This document shows positions 17,357-27,486 of a DNA stretch of 64,000 nt, piece by piece; the first letter of the stretch is position 1, and the number at the start of each line of letters is the position of its first letter. Position numbers and translations under genes: made by a program. The notes beneath the pieces are model-generated. The model worked only from the letters and a program-made list of their open reading frames with translations. It was not told the origin of the DNA and made no database searches. Source of the stretch: [Lactobacillus] rogosae (GTDB lineage: Bacteria > Bacillota > Clostridia > Lachnospirales > Lachnospiraceae); assembly GCA_900112995.1 (NCBI GenBank), contig FONU01000015.1, forward strand, positions 26,086-90,085. Reading direction: 5' to 3'.

Positions 17357-19664
17357 TGTAAGGCAGGCACATTCTGACACATATAATGGTAATCCTTATA
17401 TAGCCTTTGCAGGGATAATGACAGGGCTGTTATCGGTTATATTATTTGTTGATGAATTAGATGCTGTCAGCTTTACAGTTGTGGGAGTATTATTATTCTC
17501 AGGAATATATGCGTATATTTTAAGTTATGCACATTATAATAAGAGGAAGTTTCTGCCATTTGTGATAGTGGGAGAAGTGGCTGTAACAGCTATATTGTCT
17601 GTATTTAATATACAGCGTATATCAGAGCAGTCTGTATCAATAATGCAGGCACTGGTTGACGGACGGGCAAATACACAGAATGTTACATATGTGGTGTTTG
17701 TAAGCAGTGTCGTGCTTATTTATATTATATATCTGTTAGAGGTTATATTTAAAAACCGTGTTATATTGACACTGGTTACAGTTGTAATGCTTGCAGCTTC
17801 ACCTATATTAAGATTAGAGGTAAGCTTGTTTCATATATTTGTAATAGTTATGCATCAGGTTATAGTGGGCGTGTCTTACGCTGTGCTTGGAAGACGTAAG
17901 AAAATGCTGTATACAACAAGAAGCGGAAAGTTGATACATAAGAAAAGTATAATATATTGTATTGCAGCGACAGTGATTATTTTCTTTGCAGCTGATATTA
18001 TTACCAATATATTTTCTGAATATATGTATGGTTCTATTTCGGGCATAGAGCAGACTATCTATAAGACATCAAAGAGAATATCAGGCAAGGGTTCTGATGT
18101 TAAGATTAATGGGGAGATAAGTTCAGGCAATAATTACCAGTCTGGAATTACCCAGATGACAGTTACGGTAAGTAAAATGCCAACAGAGGATTTATATCTT
18201 TACGGTTTCAGAGGTGGCGAATATAAGGGCGGAAGCTGGGATTCAACTGATGATGATACTATATGTAAGAATATAGACAGAACTGAATTTAAGAAAGAAA
18301 CGATATCACAGCCTGTTTACGCATCAACATATTTTAAAAAGATGTATTATTATATTAATATATATATGAGGAACAGCGGAATTGTTGCGACCTCTAACAA
18401 TAATAAAATAAACAGAAAATTAGATGTTAAATATGTTAATGATAATTATAAACAGACAATAGAGCCTTATTACAATAGTGGTTCTAAGAATTTCAGCAAA
18501 GGTGATGACGGAAAGAAAACATACAATATTGAATATATTGAACAGGCAGATATGCAGTCTGAATGGAGAGAGAAGAGTAATGAAAAATATAATACAACAG
18601 TTCGGGATTATAAAAATGTACAGCAGTTGTATAAGGCAGCTATGACTCCAATCTATTCTGCTGTATCCAAAAGTTTGGTTCCAAGGCTGACTTCATATGT
18701 TCAGGCTAATCCATTAACATCACTAAGTGATAAGACTACATTTATTATGTATACACTGCTAAGCAATACAAGATATACAAGAACTCCGGGGGTAATGTTG
18801 GGATCATCAGATATTGCGGAGGATTTTCTGTTTAATGCACAGAGGGGTTACTGCGTTCATTATGCAACGGTGGCTACAATTATGTACAGGCTGTACGGAG
18901 TTCCAGCAAGATATGTATGTGGTTACAGATTAAGTGCCGAGGACTTCAAGGAAACTGATCAGTCAACTTATGTTGCAGAGGTTTCTGATAAAAAAATGCA
19001 CGCGTGGACGGAAATATTTATTGATAATTATGGATGGGTTCCTGTAGATGTTACGCCAGCAAGTGATGGAAGCTGTGCAGTTTCATATCCGGGTTATGAT
19101 ATTAATACATTTAACAATGTTATGAGTGAACACGGCTGGACACTCGATAAAGCGAGCATTAGCGGTGATAGCAGTGAAGATGTAACTTATGTAAGTACAA
19201 GAAGCGGAGCTGTTAAGGTGGCATTAAAAAAAGGCTTTAAAGTGGCTGTAGTGGTTGTTAAATATATAGCAATACTGACTCTTGTTATATTAATTGTCTT
19301 GCTGCCATTATGGATTAAGTTATACAGGGTAAGCAGGCTCAGGAAAATTCAGTCTTTAAGTTCGTGTGATATATATGAAAGATTAATGGAAATGCTGCAT
19401 TTTGCGGGAGATTTCACCGGATATAACGGGACAGAGGAAGATTTTGCTTATAAGCTTTCGGCACGTTATGGCAATATTACATACGAAGAAGCAAAAAATG
19501 TATACGATAGTATTATGTATATACGTTTTGCTGATACAGATAAAGGCAGGTCATATTATAAGAAGAATGTATTGGTCTTATACAGAAAAGCGGCGGAAGA
19601 AATTTATAAGGAATTAAAGAAGAAAAAAAGAATAGTATTCAAATATATACATTGTTATATCTGA
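17337..19664 (+). CDS. Membrane-bound transglutaminase-like protein (TgpA type)
   Basis: The protein has about 775 residues, with the start set at ATG 17337, 9 bases after GGGAG (ATG 17331 is also possible). Five or six membrane helices form the N-terminus (to about 220). An extracytoplasmic region follows with the transglutaminase-like triad C506 (RGYCVHYAT), H555 (HAWTE) and D571 (VPVDVTP). One more helix (about 635-655) precedes a cytoplasmic DUF4129-like tail. It overlaps the DUF58 gene by 20 bases. The family crosslinks or cleaves proteins at the cell surface; the substrate is unknown. Confidence 0.88.
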   Translation: MENMRINVRQAHSDTYNGNPYIAFAGIMTGLLSVILFVDELDAVSFTVVGVLLFSGIYAYILSYAHYNKRKFLPFVIVGEVAVTAILSVFNIQRISEQSVSIMQALVDGRANTQNVTYVVFVSSVVLIYIIYLLEVIFKNRVILTLVTVVMLAASPILRLEVSLFHIFVIVMHQVIVGVSYAVLGRRKKMLYTTRSGKLIHKKSIIYCIAATVIIFFAADIITNIFSEYMYGSISGIEQTIYKTSKRISGKGSDVKINGEISSGNNYQSGITQMTVTVSKMPTEDLYLYGFRGGEYKGGSWDSTDDDTICKNIDRTEFKKETISQPVYASTYFKKMYYYINIYMRNSGIVATSNNNKINRKLDVKYVNDNYKQTIEPYYNSGSKNFSKGDDGKKTYNIEYIEQADMQSEWREKSNEKYNTTVRDYKNVQQLYKAAMTPIYSAVSKSLVPRLTSYVQANPLTSLSDKTTFIMYTLLSNTRYTRTPGVMLGSSDIAEDFLFNAQRGYCVHYATVATIMYRLYGVPARYVCGYRLSAEDFKETDQSTYVAEVSDKKMHAWTEIFIDNYGWVPVDVTPASDGSCAVSYPGYDINTFNNVMSEHGWTLDKASISGDSSEDVTYVSTRSGAVKVALKKGFKVAVVVVKYIAILTLVILIVLLPLWIKLYRVSRLRKIQSLSSCDIYERLMEMLHFAGDFTGYNGTEEDFAYKLSARYGNITYEEAKNVYDSIMYIRFADTDKGRSYYKKNVLVLYRKAAEEIYKELKKKKRIVFKYIHCYI

Positions 19665-19672
19665 CTTTAATA

Positions 19673-19716
19673 TTGACGAATAATTTCTTTCGCATTATTA
19701 TATGTTATATATAACA
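19673..19716 (+). promoter_or_regulatory. AEC transporter promoter with start-site palindrome
   Basis: TTGACG (19673-19678), 17 bases, TATTAT (19696-19701). A perfect 14-base palindrome TGTTATATATAACA (19703-19716) covers the expected transcription start, the usual place for a repressor operator. Confidence 0.55.
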
Positions 19717-19731
19717 ATGGAGGAAAAATAT

Positions 19732-20658
19732 ATGATGTTAGCTCTTATAACAGCAAAACAGGTTATTGTATTATTTATATTAATATTTTCTGGATTTATA
19801 TGTGTTAAGACAGGTGCAGTAAAGATAGAGGGAAGGAAAGCATTTTCTGATCTTCTGGTATATTTTGTTGTGCCTTGTATGATAATTAATTCTTATCTGA
19901 CAGAATTTGATGACAATATTTTTAAGAATATATTGTACGCATTGGGATTAAGCATACTGCTTTTAGTTGTTGGATTTGCCATAACATTTTTATTATCTTT
20001 TAAGTTAAAGGGAGATAATGTGCCTATCGTAAGATTTGGCTGTATGTTTTCTAATGCAGCATATATGGGATTTCCTCTGATACAGGCTCTATTTGGAAGT
20101 GAGGGACTTATATATGCAAGTGCCTTTGTGACAGCATTCAATATTTTTTTATGGACACTTGGATATTCAATTGTAAGCAGAACCTTTGATTTAAAAGCAA
20201 TTGTTAAAAAGATATTCACAACACCAGCTATAATATCAGTGTTTATTGGACTTTTAATATTTATTGCAGGAATTCCGCTTCCAGATATTATAAGTCAGCC
20301 AATAAGTTATGCGGCGGCTATTAACACGCCGTTATCTATGTTTATTACAGGTATGATAATTGCGGCAAGCCCAATAAAGAATATGTTTAATAATAAGCTT
20401 GTATATTTTGCAATTATTGTCAGAATGTTCATTATACCTGTAGTGTGCATAGCTATTTTTAAAATGTTTAATATCAGCGGAATGGTTGCTGATGTTGTAA
20501 TTATTCTTGAGGCGTGTCCTTGTGCATCAATATCTTCTGTATTTGCGGTGCAATTCGGATATGATGAGGATGTTGCGGCGGCTATGGTGGTGCTTACTAC
20601 ATTTATAAGCATAATAACACTGCCGGCGGTGGCACTTATTATAACTACATTAATATAA
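19732..20658 (+). CDS. AEC-family transporter (auxin efflux carrier/malate permease type)
   Basis: The protein has 308 residues from ATG 19732, 8 bases past GGAGG. About ten hydrophobic segments in two halves are arranged as in the AEC (Mem_trans) family. Family positions include FSDLLVYFVVPCMIINSYL and, in the second half, ACPCASISSVFAVQFGYDEDVAAAMVVLTT. Bacterial members carry malate, malonate or other small organic anions, or export amino acid-like compounds. No neighbouring enzyme points to a substrate. It is transcribed alone. Confidence 0.88.
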   Translation: MMLALITAKQVIVLFILIFSGFICVKTGAVKIEGRKAFSDLLVYFVVPCMIINSYLTEFDDNIFKNILYALGLSILLLVVGFAITFLLSFKLKGDNVPIVRFGCMFSNAAYMGFPLIQALFGSEGLIYASAFVTAFNIFLWTLGYSIVSRTFDLKAIVKKIFTTPAIISVFIGLLIFIAGIPLPDIISQPISYAAAINTPLSMFITGMIIAASPIKNMFNNKLVYFAIIVRMFIIPVVCIAIFKMFNISGMVADVVIILEACPCASISSVFAVQFGYDEDVAAAMVVLTTFISIITLPAVALIITTLI

Positions 20659-20668
20659 TGATACCAGG

Positions 20669-20719
20669 GGCAAAAGGATTAAAACTATGTGAGTTTGCTC
20701 ATATTTTGGGGCTTTTGCC
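20669..20719 (+). other. Nested hairpin downstream of the AEC gene
   Basis: Arms GGCAAAAG (20669-20676) and CTTTTGCC (20712-20719) enclose a second stem TGAG-TTTG-CTCA. There is no strong T-run after it. It may be a terminator or a structured RNA; no known riboswitch was recognised. Confidence 0.45.
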
Positions 20720-20856
20720 ACAACATCATATAATTAATATGTGTTAAATTTTAATTAAACATTGTATTAACTTGGGGATAGCCATTTATTTTTTGTTAAA
20801 TGTATGCTATTATACACAAGTATTTTATGATTATGAGAGTATAATAGAGGTTATTT

Positions 20857-22185
20857 ATGAAGATACTATTTGTTTCGCTTGGCTGCGATAAGAATCTTGT
20901 TGATACTGAGAATATGCTTGGCATCTTAAAGAATAAGGGATTTGAGTTCACTGATGATGAATGGGAAGCTGATATTATAGCAATTAATACCTGCTGTTTT
21001 ATAGGCGATGCCAAGCAGGAAAGTATTAATACAATACTTGAGATGGCAGAACATAAGAAAGATGCCAGATGTAAGGTGCTTGTAGTTGCAGGCTGTCTTG
21101 CACACAGATATCAGGATGAGATTATTAAGGAAATTCCGGAAGTAGATGCATTTGTTGGAACATCTTCTTATGATAAGATTGCTGATATGATTAATTCTGT
21201 ACTTGAAGAAAAGGGCATATCTAATTTTGTTGAAGATGCGAACAGAATGCCAATGGTTGAAGCTGATAGAATTGTGACAACCCCGGGTTATTATGAGTAT
21301 TTAAAGATTGCAGAGGGTTGTGATAAGCACTGTACTTACTGTGTAATACCTAAGGTAAGGGGAAGCTTTAGAAGCTTTCCTATTGAGTATCTTGTTAACC
21401 AGACTAAGAAGCTCGTTGAGGGCGGTGTTAAAGAGATTATACTTGTTGCACAGGAAACAACTCTTTATGGAGTTGATTTATATGGAAAGAAGTCGCTTCC
21501 TAAGCTTTTACATAATCTTGGCTTAATAGAAGGACTTGAATGGATAAGAATTCTTTACTGTTATCCGGAAGAGATTAATGATGAGCTTATAGAAGCTATT
21601 AAAAATGAGCCAAAGGTCTGTCATTATCTTGATATGCCTATACAGCACGCAAGCGACAATATTCTTAAGCGTATGGGTAGAAGAACTTCAAAGCAGGAGC
21701 TTACAGATATTGTTGCAAAGCTTAGAAGGGAGATTCCCGATATTGCCTTAAGAACTACACTTATTACAGGCTTTCCTGGTGAGACAGATGTGGATCACGA
21801 GGAAGTTATGCAGTTTATAGATGAGTGTGAGTTTGATAGATTAGGTGTATTTACATATTCAAGAGAAGAGGATACTGTAGCCGCACAGATGCCTGACCAG
21901 ATTGATGAAGAGATTAAGGAAAAATACAGAGATGAGTTAATGCAGTTACAGCAGGAAATATCAGCAGACAGGTCAGCCGCTATGATTGGACGAATTGTGA
22001 GAGTTATGATTGAAGGCTTTATACCAGAAGATAATACATATGTTGGACGTTCATACAAAGATGCACCTAATGTTGATGGTCTTGTATTTGTTGAATGTGA
22101 CAGAGAGCTTATGTCAGGTGATTTCATTGATGTTAAGATTACAGGCTCAACCGAATATGATCTTATTGGAACTATTGTTGAATAA
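20857..22185 (+). CDS. rimO: Ribosomal protein S12 methylthiotransferase RimO
   Basis: The protein has 442 residues. The N-terminal UPF0004 domain has the cluster cysteines in SLGCDKNLVDTE, NTCCF and VAGCLAHRY. The radical SAM motif is C155-x3-C159-x2-C162 (CDKHCTYC). A TRAM domain closes the C-terminus. SLGCDKNLVD and the rest favour RimO, which adds a methylthio group to an S12 aspartate, over the tRNA enzyme MiaB. Two [4Fe-4S] clusters are needed, likely supplied by the Suf system in this window. pgsA follows 70 bases downstream, as in many Firmicutes. Confidence 0.93.
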   Translation: MKILFVSLGCDKNLVDTENMLGILKNKGFEFTDDEWEADIIAINTCCFIGDAKQESINTILEMAEHKKDARCKVLVVAGCLAHRYQDEIIKEIPEVDAFVGTSSYDKIADMINSVLEEKGISNFVEDANRMPMVEADRIVTTPGYYEYLKIAEGCDKHCTYCVIPKVRGSFRSFPIEYLVNQTKKLVEGGVKEIILVAQETTLYGVDLYGKKSLPKLLHNLGLIEGLEWIRILYCYPEEINDELIEAIKNEPKVCHYLDMPIQHASDNILKRMGRRTSKQELTDIVAKLRREIPDIALRTTLITGFPGETDVDHEEVMQFIDECEFDRLGVFTYSREEDTVAAQMPDQIDEEIKEKYRDELMQLQQEISADRSAAMIGRIVRVMIEGFIPEDNTYVGRSYKDAPNVDGLVFVECDRELMSGDFIDVKITGSTEYDLIGTIVE

Positions 22186-22255
22186 TTAACATCACAGATA
22201 TTAATATGCACAATGCAGTAAGATTATATGCAGAAGTGTAGGAATGGAGAGTATT

Positions 22256-22804
22256 ATGAATTTACCTAACAAATTAACAATTTTAAGAATGATTATGATT
22301 CCTGTATTTCTTGTTGTATTATATATACCAGGATTGGGAATGGCTGGAAATATAGCAGCTGCGGCAATATTTATACTTGCAAGCATTACAGATTTTCTTG
22401 ATGGAAAGATTGCAAGAAAGTATAACCTTGTAACTAACTTTGGAAAGTTTATGGATCCACTTGCTGATAAGCTTTTAGTGTGTTCGGCACTTATTGCACT
22501 TGTGGACTTTGATAAAGTTGCTGCCTGGATTGTAATAATTATTATTGCAAGAGAATTTATAATAAGTGGTTTCAGGCTTATCGCGGCTGATAATGGTGTT
22601 GTTATTGCAGCAAGCTACTGGGGCAAGTTTAAGACAACTTTCCAGATGATAATGATAATTCTTCTTATATTAGACCTGAATTATCCATTTAGTGGGGTTG
22701 TTAATATGGTAGTCACATATATTGCCCTTATACTTACGGTTGTTTCACTGATTGATTATATTGTAAAGAATTATAAAATCTTTATAGAGGGTTCTAATAA
22801 TTAG
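22256..22804 (+). CDS. pgsA: CDP-diacylglycerol-glycerol-3-phosphate 3-phosphatidyltransferase
   Basis: The protein has 182 residues from ATG 22256, supported by GGAG at 22246. It carries the CDP-alcohol phosphotransferase signature D-G-x2-A-R-x8-G-x3-D-x3-D (DGKIARKYN, GKFMDPLAD). Four or more membrane helices follow. It makes phosphatidylglycerol phosphate at the membrane from CDP-diacylglycerol and glycerol 3-phosphate. The start MNLPNKLTILRM is typical of PgsA. Confidence 0.95.
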   Translation: MNLPNKLTILRMIMIPVFLVVLYIPGLGMAGNIAAAAIFILASITDFLDGKIARKYNLVTNFGKFMDPLADKLLVCSALIALVDFDKVAAWIVIIIIAREFIISGFRLIAADNGVVIAASYWGKFKTTFQMIMIILLILDLNYPFSGVVNMVVTYIALILTVVSLIDYIVKNYKIFIEGSNN

Positions 22805-22946
22805 TTGATATTGATAAGCTGTTTTATTAAAAATTGATAAAGACAGATTAATTAATAAACAGAGGTGATTGTTAATTGCTGATTGATATGGAATAGCTAT
22901 TCGATGTTTTTATGTGTTAAATGTTTATGGTTAATATTTGCAGATG

Positions 22947-22977
22947 ATGGTTCGGGTGTATTGTGCATCCGAACCAT
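22947..22977 (+). terminator. Hairpin between pgsA and pncC
   Basis: ATGGTTCGG (22947-22955) pairs with CCGAACCAT (22969-22977), extended inward by three more pairs including one wobble. The following tract TTGTTGAATT is only mildly T-rich, so it is a weak terminator or an attenuator for pncC. Confidence 0.45.
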
Positions 22978-23020
22978 TGTTGAATTATGAAGGGATTAAT
23001 AAAAGGAGTCGAAACGAAAT

Positions 23021-23491
23021 ATGAAATTAGAGGAAGAAGTTGTTAAGAAATTAAAAGAGTGCAACTGCCTGCTGACAACTGCTGAGTCCTGCACAGGCGG
23101 TATGGTTGCATCTTCAATTGTAAATGTAAGCGGTGCATCAGAAATATTTCACGAAGGCTATATTACTTATTGCGATGAAGCTAAGCACAAAATACTTGGT
23201 GTCAGCAATGATACACTGCAACGATATAAAGCGGTGAGCAGTAATACAGCCTGTGAAATGGCAGACGGAGCATTAAAAGCCGCCAATGCGGATATAGCTG
23301 TATCAGTGACAGGTGTTGCAGGTCCGTCTATGGAAGACGATAAACCTGTAGGTCTTGTATATATTGGAATAGCACATAATTGCAGGAGCTATGCTAAAGA
23401 ATTCAACTTTACAGGTGACAGGGAGACTGTACGTAAAAAAGCCTGTGAGGAAGCTCTGAATATGATACTGGAAGAATTGTCGCAGGTATAG
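23021..23491 (+). CDS. pncC: Nicotinamide-nucleotide amidohydrolase (stand-alone CinA C-terminal domain)
   Basis: The protein has 156 residues and is all one domain: TTAESCTGGMVASSIVNVSGAS, FHEGYITYCDEAKHKILGV and VSVTGVAGPSMEDDKPVGLVYIG match the CinA C-terminal (PncC) family. It removes the amide of NMN in NAD recycling. The N-terminal MoCF/COG1058 domain of full CinA is absent. The rimO-pgsA-cinA-recA order is common in Firmicutes, so the context fits. An AAAGGAG site precedes the ATG. Confidence 0.88.
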   Translation: MKLEEEVVKKLKECNCLLTTAESCTGGMVASSIVNVSGASEIFHEGYITYCDEAKHKILGVSNDTLQRYKAVSSNTACEMADGALKAANADIAVSVTGVAGPSMEDDKPVGLVYIGIAHNCRSYAKEFNFTGDRETVRKKACEEALNMILEELSQV

Positions 23492-23500
23492 GCTTGCAGG

Positions 23501-23601
23501 ATATGATTGAAGTATAATTTGATATTATATTTAATATGATTTGAAGTACGATTTAAGATTATATTTAATATGATTTGAAGTGCGATTTAAAATAATATTT
23601 A
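23501..23601 (+). repeat. Three tandem imperfect repeats of about 34 bases
   Basis: Units at 23501-23533, 23534-23567 and 23568-23601 each start ATATGATT(T)GAAGT and end ATATTTA. The second and third differ at only a few positions. A partial fourth may follow (ATCTGTAATTTGAAAT). Confidence 0.8.
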
Positions 23602-23943
23602 ATCTGTAATTTGAAATGATATAAATGTTATTATATCAATGAAAATATATTGATAAAATACTATTTATATCTTTACATAAAGGACGATATATGATAGGAT
23701 ATATGTATCCAATATGTTACATAGTAATAATAATTAAGACTTGGTCTAAGACTGCAATTATAATTTGAATTAGGTTGAATTGATTTGGATTAAGCTGAAT
23801 TAGGTTGTAATTAGATTTTAAGTTAAGTTGACATTATATAATTGGCCTGGATTATGATTAACGTTTTGCAACGCTGTAATGTACTGGCTGGTATAGATTT
23901 CAGGTGAATATATACAGTGTTTAATTAAATTTACTATTTTTAC

Positions 23944-24017
23944 AGAATGAATGTTCGAAAATCTATTGACAAATGACACAGTATATAATATTATCATTAA
24001 AGACGAACGAATGTTCA
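23944..24017 (+). promoter_or_regulatory. recA promoter with two LexA (SOS) boxes
   Basis: TTGACA (23966-23971), 17 bases, TATTAT (23989-23994). Two matches to the Firmicute LexA/DinR box CGAAC-N4-GTTCG flank it: AGAATGAATGTTCG (23944-23957) just upstream of the -35 and CGAACGAATGTTCA (24004-24017) just past the start site. This predicts tight SOS control. Confidence 0.85.
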
Positions 24018-24038
24018 TTGATATGGAGGTATTTATAA

Positions 24039-25124
24039 TTGGTTAATAATGAAGATAAGATGAAAGCACTTGATGCTGCGATTTCTAATATTGAGAAACA
24101 GTTTGGTAAGGGTTCTGTAATGAAGCTTGGTGATTCAGCTACTAATATGAATGTTGAATGTATTCCGACAGGTTCATTAAGCCTTGATATAGCACTTGGT
24201 TTAGGTGGAGTGCCTAAGGGAAGAGTTGTTGAGATATATGGTCCTGAATCATCAGGTAAGACAACAGTAGCACTTCATATGGTTGCAGAAGTTCAGAAGC
24301 GTGGCGGTATAGCTGGATTTATAGATGCAGAGCACGCACTTGACCCTGTATATGCTAAGAATATAGGTGTAGATATTGATAATTTATATATATCACAGCC
24401 CGACAGTGGTGAGCAGGCACTTGAGATATGTGAGACAATGGTAAGATCTGGTGCTATTGATATCGTTATTGTCGATTCAGTAGCTGCACTTGTACCTAAG
24501 GCTGAGATTGATGGTGATATGGGTGATTCACATGTAGGTTTACAGGCAAGACTTATGTCACAGGCTTTAAGAAAGCTTACTCCTGTTGTAAGTAAGAATA
24601 ATTGTGTTGTTATATTTATCAACCAGTTAAGAGAGAAAGTTGGAGTTATGTTCGGTAACCCAGAGACAACCACAGGTGGACGTGCACTTAAGTTCTATGC
24701 GTCTGTAAGACTAGATGTCCGTAAGATAGAGACATTAAAGTCTGGTGGAGAAGTTATTGGTAACCGTACAAGGGTTAAGATAGTTAAGAACAAGGTTGCA
24801 CCTCCATTCAGGGAAGCGGAATTTGACATAATGTTTGGTAAAGGAATATCAACAGAGGGCGATTTAATTGATTTAGCTTCTAATGTGGGAATTGTACAGA
24901 AGAGTGGAGCTTGGTTTTCATATAATGGAGAGAAGATTGGACAGGGTAGAGAGAATGCTAAGCAGTTTCTTCTTAACAATCCGGAATTAAAGGATGAGAT
25001 AGATAAGAAAGTTCGTGCCCATTATGGAATAGGTGAAGAAGCTGATACGGCAGAAGTAGAAGATACTAAAGCTAAGTCTAAGAAAAAGACTGGCGAGAAA
25101 GAGGCGGAAGAAGTAAATGTATAA
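24039..25124 (+). CDS. recA: Recombinase RecA
   Basis: The protein has 361 residues with a TTG start (24039), 9 bases after GGAGG; this gives the usual RecA N-terminus before [17 protein letters not shown]. Walker A is GPESSGKTT (from about residue 68), followed by IDAEHALDP, Walker [13 protein letters not shown] and the L2 loop [22 protein letters not shown]. The C-terminus is acidic and then lysine-rich. RecA forms DNA filaments for recombination and LexA self-cleavage. It overlaps recX by 8 bases. Confidence 0.97.
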   Translation: MVNNEDKMKALDAAISNIEKQFGKGSVMKLGDSATNMNVECIPTGSLSLDIALGLGGVPKGRVVEIYGPESSGKTTVALHMVAEVQKRGGIAGFIDAEHALDPVYAKNIGVDIDNLYISQPDSGEQALEICETMVRSGAIDIVIVDSVAALVPKAEIDGDMGDSHVGLQARLMSQALRKLTPVVSKNNCVVIFINQLREKVGVMFGNPETTTGGRALKFYASVRLDVRKIETLKSGGEVIGNRTRVKIVKNKVAPPFREAEFDIMFGKGISTEGDLIDLASNVGIVQKSGAWFSYNGEKIGQGRENAKQFLLNNPELKDEIDKKVRAHYGIGEEADTAEVEDTKAKSKKKTGEKEAEEVNV

Positions 25125-25779
25125 TGATGAAGTTTCTTCAGATATACAATATTTAGTCACTTCGATTGTCGATGTTAATAAACAACGCAGGAGAGTATTT
25201 GTTAATTACGAACCTGCGTTCGTTTTATATAACTCAGAGATAAGAAAGTATCAGATTAAAGTGGACAGTGTTATTATGTCCGATATTTACAATGAGATAA
25301 TAACTATACTTACTAAAAGAGCTAAGATAAGGGCGATGGCTCTGCTTAAGAGCCACGATTATACAGAAGGCAGGCTAAGGGAGAAGCTACAGGCTAATGG
25401 TTATCCTAAGTGCTGTATTGATGAGACTGTAGCATATATATATTCATATGGTTATATTGATGACAGAAGATTTGCTGATAATTATATAATATCGAGGTCA
25501 TCTTCTAAATCAAGGCGTGTGATTGAGACATCTTTGTTAAAGCTTGGTGTTTCTGCTGATATTATTAAAGAAGCCTGTGATGAATTTTATTGTGAGGAAG
25601 ATGATTATGCAAAGGAGATTAATGTAATAATCGGACATATCAATAAAAAGATTAATTCAATTGATATTAAAGATTATAATCAATTACAGAAATTAAAAGC
25701 TTCACTTTACAGAAAGGGCTTTAGGCTTGATGATATCAATAAAGCACTTGATATGGTATGTGATACTAATGAGTATTAA
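25117..25779 (+). CDS. recX: RecA regulator RecX
   Basis: The protein has 220 residues. After an extension of about 70 residues it has the three-helix RecX repeats: [42 protein letters not shown] and [11 protein letters not shown]. RecX binds RecA filaments and limits their activity. The start codon lies inside recA, so the two are coupled and share SOS control. The length and position match recA-recX-rny clusters in clostridia. Confidence 0.9.
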   Translation: MYNDEVSSDIQYLVTSIVDVNKQRRRVFVNYEPAFVLYNSEIRKYQIKVDSVIMSDIYNEIITILTKRAKIRAMALLKSHDYTEGRLREKLQANGYPKCCIDETVAYIYSYGYIDDRRFADNYIISRSSSKSRRVIETSLLKLGVSADIIKEACDEFYCEEDDYAKEINVIIGHINKKINSIDIKDYNQLQKLKASLYRKGFRLDDINKALDMVCDTNEY

Positions 25780-25828
25780 TAGGCCGGATAATATATGCAA
25801 GATAATGACAAGTTAGGTTGATGTAACC

Positions 25829-25857
25829 TTGACATAATGCCGTTTAGAGTATAATAT
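25829..25857 (+). promoter_or_regulatory. rny promoter
   Basis: TTGACA (25829-25834) pairs with TATAAT at 15 bases (25850-25855) or TAATAT at 17 bases (25852-25857), about 50 bases before the GTG start. Confidence 0.6.
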
Positions 25858-25907
25858 TAGTATGTTGTATTTTTTGTACAATGAAAACTTAATAAGGAGG
25901 TGCTCCT

Positions 25908-27461
25908 GTGTCATTTATTCCGGCAGTTGTCACATTTTTTGTTACACTTGTGATAGTCGCACCTATTACCTGGGTTGTATCTAGTAAAGCCATCAATAAA
26001 AGCAATGATGAAAAGATTGGCAATGCGAACGAAAGAGCCAGAGAAATAATAGATGAAGCGTTGAAAGCGGCTGAGACTAAGAAGAAAGAGGCACTCTTAG
26101 AAGTTAAAGAAGAATCTTTAAAGACTAAGAATGAGCTTGAGAAAGAGACTAAGGAAAGACGTGCAGAAATTCAGAAGTACGAGAAGAGAGTCCTTTCTAA
26201 AGAAGAAACTCTTGACAGAAAGATTGAAGCAGTAGAGAAGCGTGACTTAGGTATTACCAGAAAAGAAGAAGAACTTGGTAAACAAAGACAGAAGGTTGAC
26301 GAACTTGAAAAGAAAAGACAGCAGGAACTTGAAAGAATCTCTGGATTAACCTCCGAACAGGCAAAAGAATATCTATTAAAAACTGTTGAAGATGAAGTTA
26401 AACATGATACTGCTGTAATGGTTAAGACATTAGAAAGCAGGGCAAAAGAGGAAGCAGATAAAAAGGCAAAGGAATTAGTGGTTAATGCAATTCAAAGATG
26501 TGCCGCTGACCACGTTGCCGAGACAACTATATCAGTTGTACAGCTTCCTAATGATGAAATGAAAGGCCGCATTATTGGTAGAGAGGGTCGTAATATAAGA
26601 ACTCTTGAAACACTTACTGGTGTAGAACTTATAATTGATGATACACCTGAGGCTGTAGTTTTATCAGGCTTTGATCCAATTAGAAGGGAGATTGCAAGAA
26701 TCGCTCTTGAGAAGCTTATTCTTGATGGAAGGATTCATCCAGCAAGAATTGAGGAGATGGTTGAAAAAGCCCAGAAAGAAGTTGAAACATTAATTAAAGA
26801 AGAAGGTGAAGCTGCAACCCTTGAGGTTGGTGTCCATGGAATTCATCCTGAATTGGTTCGCTTACTTGGTAAGTTAAGATACAGAACCAGTTATGGTCAG
26901 AATGTATTAAAACATTCAATTGAAGTAGCTCAGATTACAGGATTGTTAGCCAGCGAATTAGGTCTTGATGTAAAGATGGCAAAGAGAGCTGGTTTATTAC
27001 ATGATATAGGTAAAGCTGTCGACCATGAAATGGAAGGCTCACATATTCAGTTGGGTGTTGACCTCTGTAGAAGATACAAGGAATCAGCACTTGTTATTAA
27101 TGCGGTAGAAGCTCATCATGGTGACGTTGAACCAGAAAGTTTAATAGCCTGTCTTGTACAAGCTGCTGATACAATCTCAGCCGCAAGACCTGGTGCTAGA
27201 AGAGAGACGTTAGAAACTTACACAAACAGATTAAAACAATTAGAAGATATTACCAACTCATATAAGGGAGTTGAGAAGTCTTTTGCTATTCAGGCAGGTA
27301 GAGAGGTTCGAGTAATGGTTGTTCCTGAAGTGATTAGTGATTCAGATATGGTATTACTTGCAAGGGATATTTCTAAACAGATTGAAAATCAGATGGAATA
27401 TCCAGGTCAGATTAAAGTAAGTATTGTAAGAGAATCAAGAGCTGTTGATTACGCTAAGTAA
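25908..27461 (+). CDS. rny: Ribonuclease Y
   Basis: The protein has 517 residues with a GTG start at 25908, after a strong AAGGAGGTG. One N-terminal membrane helix (about 5-25) leads into a long charged coiled coil (about 30-170), a KH domain ([22 protein letters not shown]) and an HD domain with H365/D366 ([12 protein letters not shown]). It is the membrane-tied endonuclease that starts mRNA decay in Firmicutes. It is followed by a strong terminator and is probably a single-gene unit. Confidence 0.95.
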   Translation: MSFIPAVVTFFVTLVIVAPITWVVSSKAINKSNDEKIGNANERAREIIDEALKAAETKKKEALLEVKEESLKTKNELEKETKERRAEIQKYEKRVLSKEETLDRKIEAVEKRDLGITRKEEELGKQRQKVDELEKKRQQELERISGLTSEQAKEYLLKTVEDEVKHDTAVMVKTLESRAKEEADKKAKELVVNAIQRCAADHVAETTISVVQLPNDEMKGRIIGREGRNIRTLETLTGVELIIDDTPEAVVLSGFDPIRREIARIALEKLILDGRIHPARIEEMVEKAQKEVETLIKEEGEAATLEVGVHGIHPELVRLLGKLRYRTSYGQNVLKHSIEVAQITGLLASELGLDVKMAKRAGLLHDIGKAVDHEMEGSHIQLGVDLCRRYKESALVINAVEAHHGDVEPESLIACLVQAADTISAARPGARRETLETYTNRLKQLEDITNSYKGVEKSFAIQAGREVRVMVVPEVISDSDMVLLARDISKQIENQMEYPGQIKVSIVRESRAVDYAK

Positions 27462-27486
27462 TTACGAACATATTTAAAGAACCAGA

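Larger units (their letters stand above)
23492..24038 (+). other. Long A/T-rich spacer upstream of recA
   Basis: No convincing gene is present. It holds three tandem 34-base repeats (23501-23601), a 12-base sequence TGAATTAGGTTG repeated at 23766 and 23796 within a GAATT/GATT-rich patch, and the recA promoter with two LexA-like boxes (23944-24017). Confidence 0.7.

Noticed and set aside
20659..20856. A known riboswitch before rimO
   Set aside because: No conserved core of the classes I know was found; only the stems are seen.
23501..23601. Tandem repeats as a CRISPR array
   Set aside because: The units follow each other with no unique spacers, and no cas genes are present.
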